Shown here: positions 7,568-15,575 of the stretch, one piece after another | Layout: each line of letters opens with the position of its first letter | How positions within the stretch are numbered: position 1 is the first letter of the stretch | Origin: Sinomonas cellulolyticus | GTDB taxonomy: Bacteria > Actinomycetota > Actinomycetes > Actinomycetales > Micrococcaceae | Direction: 5' to 3' | Length of the DNA stretch: 64,000 nt | Assembly: GCF_014656475.1 (NCBI RefSeq) | Contig: NZ_BNCM01000001.1 | Coordinates: forward strand, 186,001 to 250,000 | Translations under genes and position numbers: made by a program | The notes under the pieces: generated by a model | What the model saw: only the letters and a program-made list of their open reading frames with translations | Database searches by the model: none | What the model was told of the DNA's origin: nothing

Positions 7568-8521
7568 ATGAAGGCATGGCAGTTCACCGGCACCAACAAG
7601 CCGCTTGAGTTCAACGAGGTCCCGGAGCCGCACGCCGGGCCGGGCCAGGTCGTCGTGGAGGTGAAGGCCGCGGGCGTGTGCCACTCGGACGTCACCGCGC
7701 TGGACGACCCGGGCTGGATGCCCCTCTTCCCCGAACTCCCCCGCACGATGGGGCATGAGAACGCCGGCGTCATCACCGAGGTCGGCGAGGGGATGGAGCA
7801 GTGGAAGGTCGGCGACCGGGTCGGCCTCGCGCCCGTCATGAGCGACGGGGATGCGCTCGGCTACGGCAAGTGGGACGGCGGGTTCGGTCCGAAGCTCGTC
7901 GCGACCTCGGACAACCTTGTCAGGCTGCCCGATGAGGTCCCGTTCGATCTTGGCGCCATGGCCACGGACGCAGGCCTGACCGCCTACCACGCGATGATGA
8001 GCGCGGGCGGCGCCAAGGCGGGCATGAAGGTCGGCGTGATTGGTCTCGGCGGCCTCGGCTACATCGGCGCCCGCGTCGCGGTGCTGTCTGGGGCCGAAGT
8101 CTACGGCGCGGAGATCAACCCGGAGACGCAGAAGCTCGCCGACGAGATCGGCCTGGCAGGAGTGGCGGACTCGATCGACGCGTTCAAGGACAAGAAGCTC
8201 GAGCTCATCGTGGACTACGCCGGGTTCGGGACGACGACGGCCGCGGCCATCGAGACGCTCGGCGAGTTCGGCACCCTCGTGCAGGTGGGGATGGGCCGCC
8301 TTGAGGCGACCATCAACACATATCCGATCATCATCAACCAGCTCGCGATCAAGGGCTCCAAGTCCGGCACGAGGGAGGACCTCGAGGGCATCTATGAGCT
8401 CATGAAGACCGGCAAGCTGAACCCGCCGATGAACCTCATCACGCAGGCGGACATCCCGGACGCCATCGACAAGCTGCGCGCCGGCGGGGTGATCGGCCGC
8501 TTCATCGCGATGTACGAATAA
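7568..8521 (+). CDS. zinc-binding alcohol dehydrogenase family protein
   Basis: Medium-chain dehydrogenase/reductase of 317 aa, shorter than the usual ~340. The GroES-like domain carries catalytic-zinc candidates Cys38 (GVCHSDV) and His63-Glu64 (GHENAGVI). The Rossmann domain has GLGGLGYIG for NAD(P) near residue 160. The structural-zinc lobe with its four cysteines is absent: the loop between GLAPV and GGFGPKLVA has none, which explains the short length. It probably oxidises an alcohol or reduces an aldehyde; the substrate is unknown. The ATG has a purine-rich GAAGGAG about 6 nt upstream. It stands alone and convergent with the HNH gene. Confidence 0.88.
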   Translation: MKAWQFTGTNKPLEFNEVPEPHAGPGQVVVEVKAAGVCHSDVTALDDPGWMPLFPELPRTMGHENAGVITEVGEGMEQWKVGDRVGLAPVMSDGDALGYGKWDGGFGPKLVATSDNLVRLPDEVPFDLGAMATDAGLTAYHAMMSAGGAKAGMKVGVIGLGGLGYIGARVAVLSGAEVYGAEINPETQKLADEIGLAGVADSIDAFKDKKLELIVDYAGFGTTTAAAIETLGEFGTLVQVGMGRLEATINTYPIIINQLAIKGSKSGTREDLEGIYELMKTGKLNPPMNLITQADIPDAIDKLRAGGVIGRFIAMYE

Positions 8522-8570
8522 TCCGTCGCATCGAGCCCCCGCCCGAAGAGACTGGCGGCTCGAATCCCGC

Positions 8571-8619
8571 GCACGACGGCGCCGCCGCTCACCTCGGTGG
8601 GTTGCGGCGCCGTCTGTGC
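8571..8619. terminator. bidirectional hairpin between alcohol dehydrogenase and HNH gene
   Basis: GACGGCGCCGC (8575-8585) pairs with GCGGCGCCGTC (8604-8614), extended by GCAC/GTGC; there is no T-run. It belongs to a family of similar hairpins in this window. Confidence 0.6.
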
Positions 8620-8674
8620 GTCGCGGGACCACCGATCCGACCAGCGCATCACGAGTCGGTCGCAGAGCCCGTCC

Positions 8675-10153
8675 TCATGCCGCCGTGTGGAAGACGTACT
8701 CCCCGCCGGGGAACTCTACTCGGTGGCCAACGATCTCCCGGTTGCCTGGCAGAGGCGGCGCCGTGGACGTGTAGCGATGGCCAGTTGGTGTGGTCACCGT
8801 GACTGTATGCCGGGTGGCCGGAGTGGTCGTCTCATGCCACCCGGGCGCCTCCTTGGCCTGGTTGCAGTGTTCGCACAGGCCCTGGCCGTTCTCCACGGTG
8901 GTGGGGCCGCCTCGCGCCGCCGGAATGACGTGATCGAACTGCCGGATGGGTGCATCGCACCACGGATTCAGACAGGTCACGTCCCGCGTGGCGATGAACT
9001 GCTTGAGCCCGTCCGGGAAGGCCCGCGAGCGCGATTCCATCGCGACCAACGCCCCGGCTCCTGGCTTCGTGTAGAGCCGGCGGAGGGCGGCTCTGCCCTC
9101 GGCTGTCGCATTGCCGATGAGCTCCCTCCCCACTTGAGCCGGGATCATCCCATAACCTGCGAGCACTGCTGGATCCGCGGACCCACCGAGGAGGGAGGCA
9201 TCGGTGATGACGACGTTCGCCTCGATCCGGACGTCCTTGGCGTTGCACTGCCCTGTCAGCCGCTCGACCACAGTGTCCGCCATGAACTGGTCACGGGTCC
9301 GGCCGGCGAGCTCATCCGTCCCTTCGGCCCGCGCCGAGTCCGCCGCCGCCGTCAGCGCCTTGTAGGCCGCGATCGCCTGAGCCGCCGGAAGCAGGCACGA
9401 GAGCACCGCCATCGAATCCGGCGCCGGCCTCACGGTCACGCGCCGCTCGGATTCGGCCCTGCGGGCACGCTTGACGGCAGCGGCGGGGTCCAGACGCTGC
9501 GCATGGGCGCGCGCCTCCGCAACCAGCTGACGGTCCCCTACGCCGCCACGCGCGTATACCGGCACCATGGCCTCATCGACCCGGACACGGTCCTCGACGC
9601 TCAGGGATGCCGTCTCGCGGGCCATGAGAGTAGCCCGCCATTCGTTGGTCCGTCCGCCGGCCAGGGCGTTGAGGGTGTGGGGCATCTCGTTGACGAGCGC
9701 TTTCGCGAGGCCGACCAGCCGGCCGCCCCTTGATGGCGACTCGCAGCGGGCCAGGGCGACCGCTTGACCGGCCTCGATGCCAGAATCCACCTCCCGGGGT
9801 CCCTTGCCGATTTGCTCCCCCGAGGGCCCCGGAGCCTGGGCCGCACGCCGCTCGCGGATCCGCTTCTCGAGGAGCACCGTGTCCCGCGCCTGCCGTGCCG
9901 CGGCTGCGGCCTTGAGCCGCTCCGTGGCGGCAATCCGGTCCACGAGCTCGGCCTCGCCCAGCGCGGCGTCCTCATCGAATGGCGTGCCGAGCGCGGTCGT
10001 CCACGAGGTGAGCTCCGCGACCGTCGGGCTTCCGCCCGCGCCCAGTTCAGAGGCCACACCCGCGAGAACCCGCGAGAAGTCGGCAGGGTCATGCGGAAGC
10101 GCCACCCCTGCAGGCCTCTCGAGGGGCTCCGCCCTCGCCACCTCTTCGAACAT
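8675..10153 (-). CDS. DUF222 / HNH endonuclease domain protein (13E12-type)
   Basis: A 492-aa protein of the family known in mycobacteria as 13E12 repeat proteins. The N-terminal three-quarters is a helical DUF222 domain. The C-terminus has an HNH nuclease core: the CLNPWCDAP zinc cysteines, catalytic DHVIPAARGG, then the Asn of VENGQGLCEHCN and a second Cys pair. Nuclease activity is predicted from the family; the target is unknown. An in-frame extension upstream reads into an unrelated gene fragment and is rejected. The ATG has TAGACT 7 nt upstream and a perfect LexA operator across the start codon, so expression should rise on DNA damage. It may be mobile or phage-associated. Confidence 0.9.
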   Translation of the reverse strand: MFEEVARAEPLERPAGVALPHDPADFSRVLAGVASELGAGGSPTVAELTSWTTALGTPFDEDAALGEAELVDRIAATERLKAAAAARQARDTVLLEKRIRERRAAQAPGPSGEQIGKGPREVDSGIEAGQAVALARCESPSRGGRLVGLAKALVNEMPHTLNALAGGRTNEWRATLMARETASLSVEDRVRVDEAMVPVYARGGVGDRQLVAEARAHAQRLDPAAAVKRARRAESERRVTVRPAPDSMAVLSCLLPAAQAIAAYKALTAAADSARAEGTDELAGRTRDQFMADTVVERLTGQCNAKDVRIEANVVITDASLLGGSADPAVLAGYGMIPAQVGRELIGNATAEGRAALRRLYTKPGAGALVAMESRSRAFPDGLKQFIATRDVTCLNPWCDAPIRQFDHVIPAARGGPTTVENGQGLCEHCNQAKEAPGWHETTTPATRHTVTVTTPTGHRYTSTAPPLPGNREIVGHRVEFPGGEYVFHTAA

Positions 10154-10161
10154 GTGTTCGA
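10146..10161. promoter_or_regulatory. LexA (SOS) box over the start codon of the HNH gene
   Basis: TCGAACATGTGTTCGA on the plus strand is a perfect TCGAAC-N4-GTTCGA palindrome, the actinobacterial SOS consensus. It spans from the last base of the TAGACT -10 element to 5 nt inside the coding region, so bound LexA would cover the transcription start and the start codon. Confidence 0.85.
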
Positions 10162-10166
10162 GTCTA
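10161..10166 (-). promoter_or_regulatory. -10 hexamer of HNH gene
   Basis: TAGACT on the minus strand, 7 nt before the ATG, giving a leaderless mRNA whose initiation region lies inside the LexA box. Confidence 0.45.
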
Positions 10167-10236
10167 TTCGAGCGCCGTACTCCCGGCCACCCCTGTGGAG
10201 GACAAGTGGGCTGACTATGAAGAAGGGCGGCTACCG

Positions 10237-10785
10237 TCAGTAGCTCCACTCCCAGCCCGCCGGTGCGCCCGGTGCCGTATAGACGAGGGTTCCGGCTCCG
10301 GCGGGCACATCGAACGCGAGCTTTCCTGTGGCCTTCTCGCCCGGGCCCATCGTGTGCGGCAGTTCCTCGGCGCTGTCGAGGCACATGAACGGCACGATGT
10401 TCCCGTTCACGGTCGTCCCGTTCCCGACGATGGCCTTCCAGCCGAACATGTTCAGCGAGAAGTCCTTCGTGATGGTCTTGGCGAGGGCCGCGGTCGTCTC
10501 GACATCGAACGTCGCGACGACGATCTGTCCGTTCTTCGGCTGCTGCGCGTACTGGGCGGTGCACGCCGCCCCCGCGTCGATCGACTTCACGACGAACGTC
10601 GCCACCGTTTCGCCGTTGTAGGTCTGGCTGGCCGGCTCGCCCACCTTCTTGATGAGGTTGCCGCGGCTGCTCTTCTCGCCAGCCGGAGCGGACGACGGCG
10701 CCGACGCACCGGGCGCTGCCTCGCCGGCCGCCGCCTGGGCCGAGAACAGGCATCGGATGGTCAGCCGGCCGGGTGGCCGAGACAC
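10237..10785 (-). pseudogene. decapitated lipoprotein gene, DUF4352-like domain
   Basis: The C-terminal ~165 residues look like the mature part of an extracytoplasmic DUF4352-type lipoprotein. A Ser/Ala/Pro-rich linker (PGASAPSSAPAG) precedes a beta-rich domain with two cysteines (AACTAQY and PFMCLDS) that could form a disulfide. Normal members start with a signal peptide and lipobox. Here the first ~15 residues (MSRPPGRLTIRCLF) are a frame-shifted reading of a different gene, and the expected lipobox Cys before SAQAAAG is gone. Without export signals the product is unlikely to function. The gene seems to have been fused by deletion to the fragment just upstream. Confidence 0.6.
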
Positions 10786-11011
10786 GGCGGAGCGCTCCCT
10801 TCTCGATCAGAGCGAGCGGTACCAGGACGCGGCCGCCCGACCCAGGCACTGCAAGGTCCGAGGGAAGCGTGAATTCAAAGGAGATCGCGCGGCGGGTGGC
10901 GCCGGCGACACCGAGGCTGATCGAGTCGACCCGCCGGTGCACCCAGAGGGGCGCCCCGAACAGCAGCGCGGCGATCCGCCGGCCCCCTCGCGTGACGGGC
11001 CGACTAACCAC
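10739..11011 (-). pseudogene. 5' fragment of a conserved hypothetical gene
   Basis: From a GTG start this frame encodes about 90 residues (MVSRPVTRGGRR..., FEFTLPSDLAV..., RVLVPLALIEKGALRRV..., PMPVLG) that read as the beginning of a larger actinobacterial protein, then continues into out-of-frame sequence of the lipoprotein gene. I do not recognise the function of the parent family. The break point is around 10735-10755, where the sequence also begins the lipoprotein body in another frame. The remnant is best treated as non-functional. Confidence 0.5.
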
Positions 11012-11192
11012 TCAACCTGCAAGAACTGACCACTCACAGTGCCCACAGCAATCCGCGCCGAGCACCACAGAAGGTAAGCGGCGCCATCGTGCGCCAGGCC
11101 GCGGAGGAGAACTGTCAGACGGCGCGGATACGGTGCCTTCGTAGGCTGAATCTGGTGCGGGGAGGAACCACAGTGCGCGCTGTTGAGGTGAC

Positions 11193-11789
11193 ATGTACCC
11201 GGAGCTCGACGTGACTGGTGCTCCGGCCGAGTGGTGGCAATGGTTCGCATTGTTGGGCCCCGTCGCGGCACCGCTCATCATCGCCGCGGCGACACTGACC
11301 GCAGCCGGTGTCGCGGCCAGTATCGCCCTGCGCACGCTCCGTCAGCGCGACCTCGCGGATCGCCGCGCCGAATGGTGGAGGAGCACCCAATGGGCCTTCG
11401 ACGCCATCGAGTCCGGCGTCTCAAGCCGAAGGCAGCTGGGCCTCGGGGTCATGGAAGTTCTCGCAGAGAGCGAGCTGCCCTCCACGGAGGAGGTCGGATT
11501 GTGGCCCGAACGTGGCGTTCCTGGCTCCGCGCCGCCGAGCACAATCTGGACGCCCAAATCATCATCGAGAACAATGGAAGCAGCGATGCAGAGAGCGAGG
11601 GCCAGGATGACGATGATCATTCCCCCGAGGGCGGCGCCGAAGGACGGAGCGAAGCCCCGTGTCGTGCACATGACGAAGGATGAGCTCCGCGAGCAGATCC
11701 TGGCGGCCCGCCTCCGCGTGACCACTGACAAGCGTCTGGGCCTTGAGACTCCAGAGTGGGTGAAGGACTTGGCGAAGCTCGAGATCTGA
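11193..11789 (+). CDS. hypothetical single-TM membrane protein, possible frameshift
   Basis: No family recognised. One hydrophobic segment (WFALLGPVAAPLIIAAATLTAAGVAA, given here as residues about 16-41) follows a short N-terminus, and a basic, Trp-rich cytoplasmic stretch follows (RQRDLADRRAEWWRS). After about residue 103 the uninterrupted frame uses codons atypical for this genome (aga, aca, tca), while the +1 frame gives typical codons and an acidic tail ending at 11683. A single missing base near 11500 would explain this. In that reading the C-terminal 39 residues of the present frame form a separate small gene. The ATG is preceded by GAGGTG; a GTG 20 nt upstream behind GGAGG opens only a 13-codon frame. 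Confidence 0.45.
   Translation: MYPELDVTGAPAEWWQWFALLGPVAAPLIIAAATLTAAGVAASIALRTLRQRDLADRRAEWWRSTQWAFDAIESGVSSRRQLGLGVMEVLAESELPSTEEVGLWPERGVPGSAPPSTIWTPKSSSRTMEAAMQRARARMTMIIPPRAAPKDGAKPRVVHMTKDELREQILAARLRVTTDKRLGLETPEWVKDLAKLEI
11671..11789 (+). CDS. possible separate small protein (39 aa)
   Basis: MTKDELREQILAARLRVTTD and a tail containing TPEWVKDLAK read as a compact helical mini-protein with good codon use. Its ATG lies 10 nt before the TGA that would end the frameshift-corrected upstream gene, an arrangement typical of coupled genes. It could equally be the C-terminus of a single longer protein. Function unknown. Confidence 0.35.
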
Positions 11790-11796
11790 CCACACA

Positions 11797-11837
11797 ACGA
11801 CGGCGCCGCTCACCACGCAGGTGAGCGGCGCCGTCGT
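11797..11837. terminator. bidirectional terminator hairpin
   Basis: 17-bp perfect stem ACGACGGCGCCGCTCAC/GTGAGCGGCGCCGTCGT with a 7-nt loop, between the convergent membrane protein and MaoC genes. There is no T-run. Confidence 0.75.
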
Positions 11838-11868
11838 GCGCCAGACCGCGGTGCGTGAACCGAAAGAC

Positions 11869-12795
11869 TCAGGCGAGCCGGGACACCGACCCGACGAAGT
11901 GCCGCCGGCCCGACTTGGCGTTCCAACCCACGAACTCCGACCGCTCCCACGCCCCATCCGCGGCGACCGAGTCGGCGATGTTCACGGACACCCGCGCCGG
12001 CAGGAACACCGGGGCCTCGAACTTCACGTCCCAGGCGAACGAGTCGCCCTTGCCGGCTCCGACCTCGGCGAGCGCGCGGGAGGCCGTGTACATCCCGTGC
12101 GCGATGGAGCGCCGCATGCCGAGCGCCCGGGCCGAGAGCGAGCTGAGGTGGATCGGATTGAAGTCCCCGGACACCGCCGCATACTCGCGACCGGTCTCCG
12201 ATCCCAGCTGCCACACGGCGGTCGGCAGGGGCGCCCGGAAGTCCTCGCGCGGCTCCGACGCACGGGGCTTGTCGATCCCGGGCAAGAAGACCCCCCGTGC
12301 GATGTTGGTAGAGACCCCGCGCCACACAGGCTCTCCTCCCCCGGCCCGGCGCACCTCCGCGACGACGTCCACGAGCGTGCCCGCGCGGTGGCCCGCAAGG
12401 TTCTCGGCCCAGGCCGTGATGTCGAGCTCGTCGCCATACGCGATGGGCTCCCGATACTCGACGTGATTGCGCACGTGCACCAGGCCCAGCAGCGGCAGTG
12501 GGAAATCCTCGCGCGCCAGGACGCTCGTCGCCACGGGGAAGGCGAGGGTGTGCACGTACCCGGCGGGCACCACGTCACGCGCGGGCTCACCCAGCAGGTG
12601 CTGGTAGCTCGTGAGCTTCCCGAGGTCGGGGCGCACGACGGCGACGTGGTGCCTCGCGCGCGGAAGCCGCCTCGCGCCGTTGTTCTTCGACACCATGAGC
12701 CGGGCTGCACCCGCCGCAGCGCCGGCGAAGAGCTTTGTGAGGCTCGGGGACTCGGGAAGCTCAACCGTCTCAATCCCCCGGGCGGGAGCGCTCAT
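11869..12795 (-). CDS. MaoC-like acyl-thioester hydratase (HtdX-like)
   Basis: (R)-specific enoyl-thioester hydratase of the double-hotdog MaoC type, 308 aa, hydrating 2-enoyl-CoA or -ACP in fatty-acid elongation or degradation. The hydratase-2 motif is complete in the C-terminal hotdog: SGDFNPIHLSSLSARALG followed by SIAHGMYTASRAL (Asp and His of the catalytic dyad). The N-terminal hotdog lacks it, as in family members. The ATG overlaps the stop of the upstream reductase as ATGA, so the two are translationally coupled. The order thiolase, two-domain FabG, MaoC matches mycobacterial fadA2-fabG4-htdX. Confidence 0.9.
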   Translation of the reverse strand: MSAPARGIETVELPESPSLTKLFAGAAAGAARLMVSKNNGARRLPRARHHVAVVRPDLGKLTSYQHLLGEPARDVVPAGYVHTLAFPVATSVLAREDFPLPLLGLVHVRNHVEYREPIAYGDELDITAWAENLAGHRAGTLVDVVAEVRRAGGGEPVWRGVSTNIARGVFLPGIDKPRASEPREDFRAPLPTAVWQLGSETGREYAAVSGDFNPIHLSSLSARALGMRRSIAHGMYTASRALAEVGAGKGDSFAWDVKFEAPVFLPARVSVNIADSVAADGAWERSEFVGWNAKSGRRHFVGSVSRLA

Positions 12796-14135
12796 TGGCC
12801 CATCCAATACTGACCGCACACGCGCAGGACGTTACCGGAGATCCCGCCCGCCGCATCAGAGGCCAAGAACCCTATCGCCTCGGCGACGTCCACGGGCTGG
12901 CCGCCCTGCTGGAGCGAGTTGATCCGCCTCCCGACCTCGCGCATCGCGAGCGGGATCCTCGCGGTCATCTCCGTCTCGATGAACCCGGGAGCGACGGCGT
13001 TGGCGGTTCCACCGCTCCCGGCGAGCCGGGCAGCGGTCGAGCGCACCATTCCCATCACGCCGGCCTTGGATGCCGCGTAGTTGGTCTGGCCGCGGTTGCC
13101 CGCAATGCCGGACGTCGAGGCGACCGAGACGATGCGGAAGCCCTCACCGAGCCTGCCGGAGGCGAGCAGCGCGTCGTTGATGCGCAGCTGCGCGGCGATG
13201 TTCACGGCGATCACGGAGTCCCACTTCGCGGCGTCCATGTTGGCCAGCAGCTTGTCCCGCGTGATTCCGGCGTTGTGGACGAGGATGTCCAGGCCGCCGT
13301 GCCGGGACAGGGCGTGCTCGAGGATCCGCTCCCCCGCGTCCGGTTTGGTGATGTCCAGCTGGAGCGCGGTGCCGCGGACCTCGTTGGCCACCTTCGCGAG
13401 CGAGTCGCCCGCGGCGGGGACGTCGACGACCACGAGCGTGGCGCCGTCGCGCGCGAGCGTCCTGGCGATCGCCGCACCGATCCCCCGGGCCGCGCCGGTG
13501 ACCACGGCGACCTTCCCCGCGAGCGGCTTGTCAGGATCGTCCGGCAGCTCGCCCTTGGCTGTGCCCACGGTCAGGAACTGCCCGTCCACGAACGCCGAGC
13601 GGGCCGAGAGGAAGAATCGCAGCGCACCGAGGGCGCTCGGCGCGTCCGCCTCGACGCCGTCCGCGAGCAGGATCCCGTTGCCGGTCGCCCCGTTCCGCAG
13701 TTCCTTGGCCAGCGAGCGCAGGGTGCCCTCGACCCCGGCGCGGGCCGCGGCGAGCGCGGGCTCGTCCGCGGTGGAGGAGCGGCGCGAGACCGTGACCACG
13801 CGAGCACTCGGGGCGAGGGCGCGCAGCGCTGCGCCGGCCGCGAGCACGGGGGCCGAGAGGTCCTCGGGGCCCGAGACGCCGTCAAGCGCAATGACGATCC
13901 CGCCCAGCGTTGTCCCTGCCGCGGGCGCGTCCCGCAGGATTTCGAGGTCCCAGCCCTTCATCGCGGTCTCGAGCGCGTCCGCCCCGGCGCCGGATCCGAC
14001 GAGGAGCACGGGCCCGGGCACGAGGGGGGCTCCGGGCTCGTACCGGCGCAGCCGCACGGGCTGGGGCAGGCCCAGCCTCTTGGCCAGGTCGCGGCCCCAC
14101 CCCCGCGAGACGAAGTCGGTGTACTTGTCTGCCAT
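12792..14135 (-). CDS. two-domain 3-oxoacyl-ACP/CoA reductase (FabG4-like)
   Basis: High-molecular-weight FabG, 447 aa. The first ~210 residues form a degenerate Rossmann-like domain. The C-terminal half is a typical SDR with TGAARGIG for NAD(H), HNAG, catalytic Ser (VSVASTSG) and the YAASK catalytic Tyr/Lys. It reduces 3-oxoacyl thioesters to 3-hydroxyacyl thioesters. The start is chosen at MADKYTDF because GGGGAAGGGAAA lies just upstream and the family begins there; the longer frame is out-of-gene sequence. It lies 26 bp downstream of the thiolase and overlaps MaoC by 4 bp, forming one operon. Confidence 0.92.
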   Translation of the reverse strand: MADKYTDFVSRGWGRDLAKRLGLPQPVRLRRYEPGAPLVPGPVLLVGSGAGADALETAMKGWDLEILRDAPAAGTTLGGIVIALDGVSGPEDLSAPVLAAGAALRALAPSARVVTVSRRSSTADEPALAAARAGVEGTLRSLAKELRNGATGNGILLADGVEADAPSALGALRFFLSARSAFVDGQFLTVGTAKGELPDDPDKPLAGKVAVVTGAARGIGAAIARTLARDGATLVVVDVPAAGDSLAKVANEVRGTALQLDITKPDAGERILEHALSRHGGLDILVHNAGITRDKLLANMDAAKWDSVIAVNIAAQLRINDALLASGRLGEGFRIVSVASTSGIAGNRGQTNYAASKAGVMGMVRSTAARLAGSGGTANAVAPGFIETEMTARIPLAMREVGRRINSLQQGGQPVDVAEAIGFLASDAAGGISGNVLRVCGQYWMGQ

Positions 14136-14161
14136 GTGTTTCCCTTCCCCCGTCCTACTGC

Positions 14162-15508
14162 TCAGCGGCCCTCGAGCACGGCCACGACGCCCATGCCGCC
14201 CGCGGCGCAGACGGAGATCAGGCCGCGTGCCGGCCGGCCGAGATCCCCGGCCTGGGTGCGCTCGTGCAGCTGCTTCGCGAGCGTGGCGACGATGCGGCCG
14301 CCGGTCGCCGCGAAGGGGTGGCCCGCCGCGAGCGAGGAGCCGTTGACGTTGAGCTTGGCACGGTCCACCTTGCCGAACGCGCCGTCGAGGCCGAGCCGCT
14401 CTCGGCAGAAGTCGGCGTCCTCCCACGCGGCGAGCGTCGCGAGGACGGTGCCGGCGAAGGCCTCGTGGATCTCGAAGTAGTCGATGTCCTCGAGCGTGAG
14501 GCCGAGGCGGGCCAGCAGGCGCGGCACCGCGAACACCGGCGCCATGAGAAGCCCGTCCTTGCCGTGCACGAAGTCCACCGCAGCGGCTTCGCCGTCCACC
14601 ACGTCGGCCAGGATCGGGAGGTCCCGCGATCGGGCCCAGTCCTCGGAGGCCAGGAGCACTGCGGATGCGCCGTCCGTGAGCGGAGTGGAGTTGCCCGCCG
14701 TCATGGTCGCGTCGGAGCCAAGCTGCTTGCCGAACACGGGCGAGAGCTTGCCGAGCTTCTCCAGGGAGGAGTCGGCGCGGAGGTTCGAGTCCTTCGTGAG
14801 GCCGCGGTATGGGGTGACGAGGTCGTCGAAGAACCCGCGCTCGTAGGCGGCGGCGAGGTTCTTGTGGGAGGCGAGCGCAAGCTCGTCCTGCGCCGCACGC
14901 GTGATGCCCCACTGCTTGGTGGTGAGCGCCTGGTGCTCCCCCATCGAGAGCCCGGTGCGCGGCTCACCCGTGCCCGGTGCGTTGGGTGCGAGGTCCTTCG
15001 GACGAAGGCGGGAGACGGCCTTGAGCTTCTGCTGGAGCGTCTTGGCGCGGCCCAGTTCGAGGAGCACGTCGCGCAGGCCCTCGCTCACGGCGATCGGCGC
15101 GTCCGAGGTCGAGTCCACGCCGCCGGCGATACCCGACTCGATGCGGCCGAGCTTGATCTTGTCGGTCAGCTGCAGGACCGTCTCAAGCCCGGTCGCGCAC
15201 GCCTGCTGGACGTCGTACGCGGGCGTCTCGGGGCTCAGGGCGGAGCCGAGGACGCACTCGCGGGTGAGGTTGAAGTCGCGGCTGTGCTTGAGGACAGCGC
15301 CGGCTGCGACCTCGCCGATGCGCTCGTCCTGCAGCCCGAACCGCGCGACGAGGCCGTCCAGCGCCGCCGTGAGCATGTCCTGGTTCGAGGTGCGGGTGTA
15401 GGCGCCGTTGGCCCGGGCGAACGGGATGCGGTTGCCGCCGACGACGACCGCCTTTCGGATGGCCGAGCCAGTGGCTGCAGCGGGGCTTGCCGAGGGGGTG
15501 GTGGGCAT
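14162..15508 (-). CDS. acetyl-CoA C-acetyltransferase (FadA2/FadI-like thiolase)
   Basis: Thiolase of 448 aa that cleaves 3-ketoacyl-CoA or condenses acetyl-CoA. The nucleophilic Cys104 sits in VQQACATGLE. The HEAF motif (EIHEAFAG), the GHPFAATGGR histidine loop and the second catalytic Cys in CAAGGMG are all present, so it should be active. The first 17 residues form a flexible, Ser/Thr/Ala-rich extension. The ATG has GGAGGA upstream. It is the first gene of the thiolase-reductase-hydratase operon and is divergent from the TetR gene, with a shared operator-like palindrome in the 66-bp gap. Confidence 0.93.
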   Translation of the reverse strand: MPTTPSASPAAATGSAIRKAVVVGGNRIPFARANGAYTRTSNQDMLTAALDGLVARFGLQDERIGEVAAGAVLKHSRDFNLTRECVLGSALSPETPAYDVQQACATGLETVLQLTDKIKLGRIESGIAGGVDSTSDAPIAVSEGLRDVLLELGRAKTLQQKLKAVSRLRPKDLAPNAPGTGEPRTGLSMGEHQALTTKQWGITRAAQDELALASHKNLAAAYERGFFDDLVTPYRGLTKDSNLRADSSLEKLGKLSPVFGKQLGSDATMTAGNSTPLTDGASAVLLASEDWARSRDLPILADVVDGEAAAVDFVHGKDGLLMAPVFAVPRLLARLGLTLEDIDYFEIHEAFAGTVLATLAAWEDADFCRERLGLDGAFGKVDRAKLNVNGSSLAAGHPFAATGGRIVATLAKQLHERTQAGDLGRPARGLISVCAAGGMGVVAVLEGR

Positions 15509-15542
15509 TGAGTCCTCCGGGAGATTCTGTGACCTGAGTTAC

Positions 15543-15575
15543 CGATACCTAGCGTACCTGATACGCTGGGTATCG
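15543..15575. promoter_or_regulatory. inverted repeat, probable TetR operator
   Basis: CGATACCTAGCGTA and TACGCTGGGTATCG (one mismatch) are separated by CCTGA in the gap between thiolase and tetR. The right arm contains TACGCT 7 nt before the tetR GTG and ends on the G of that start codon. This is the expected position for autoregulation and control of both divergent operons. Confidence 0.7.

Noticed and set aside
10154..11011. N-terminal extension of the HNH nuclease to a 778-aa protein
   Set aside because: The extension is unrelated sequence (a gene fragment and out-of-frame lipoprotein gene), and the promoter and LexA box mark the internal ATG as the start.
11173..11214. 13-codon leader peptide upstream of the membrane protein gene
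   Set aside because: It has a good GGAGG but no recognisable regulatory residues or attenuator structure; evidence is too thin to call it a gene.
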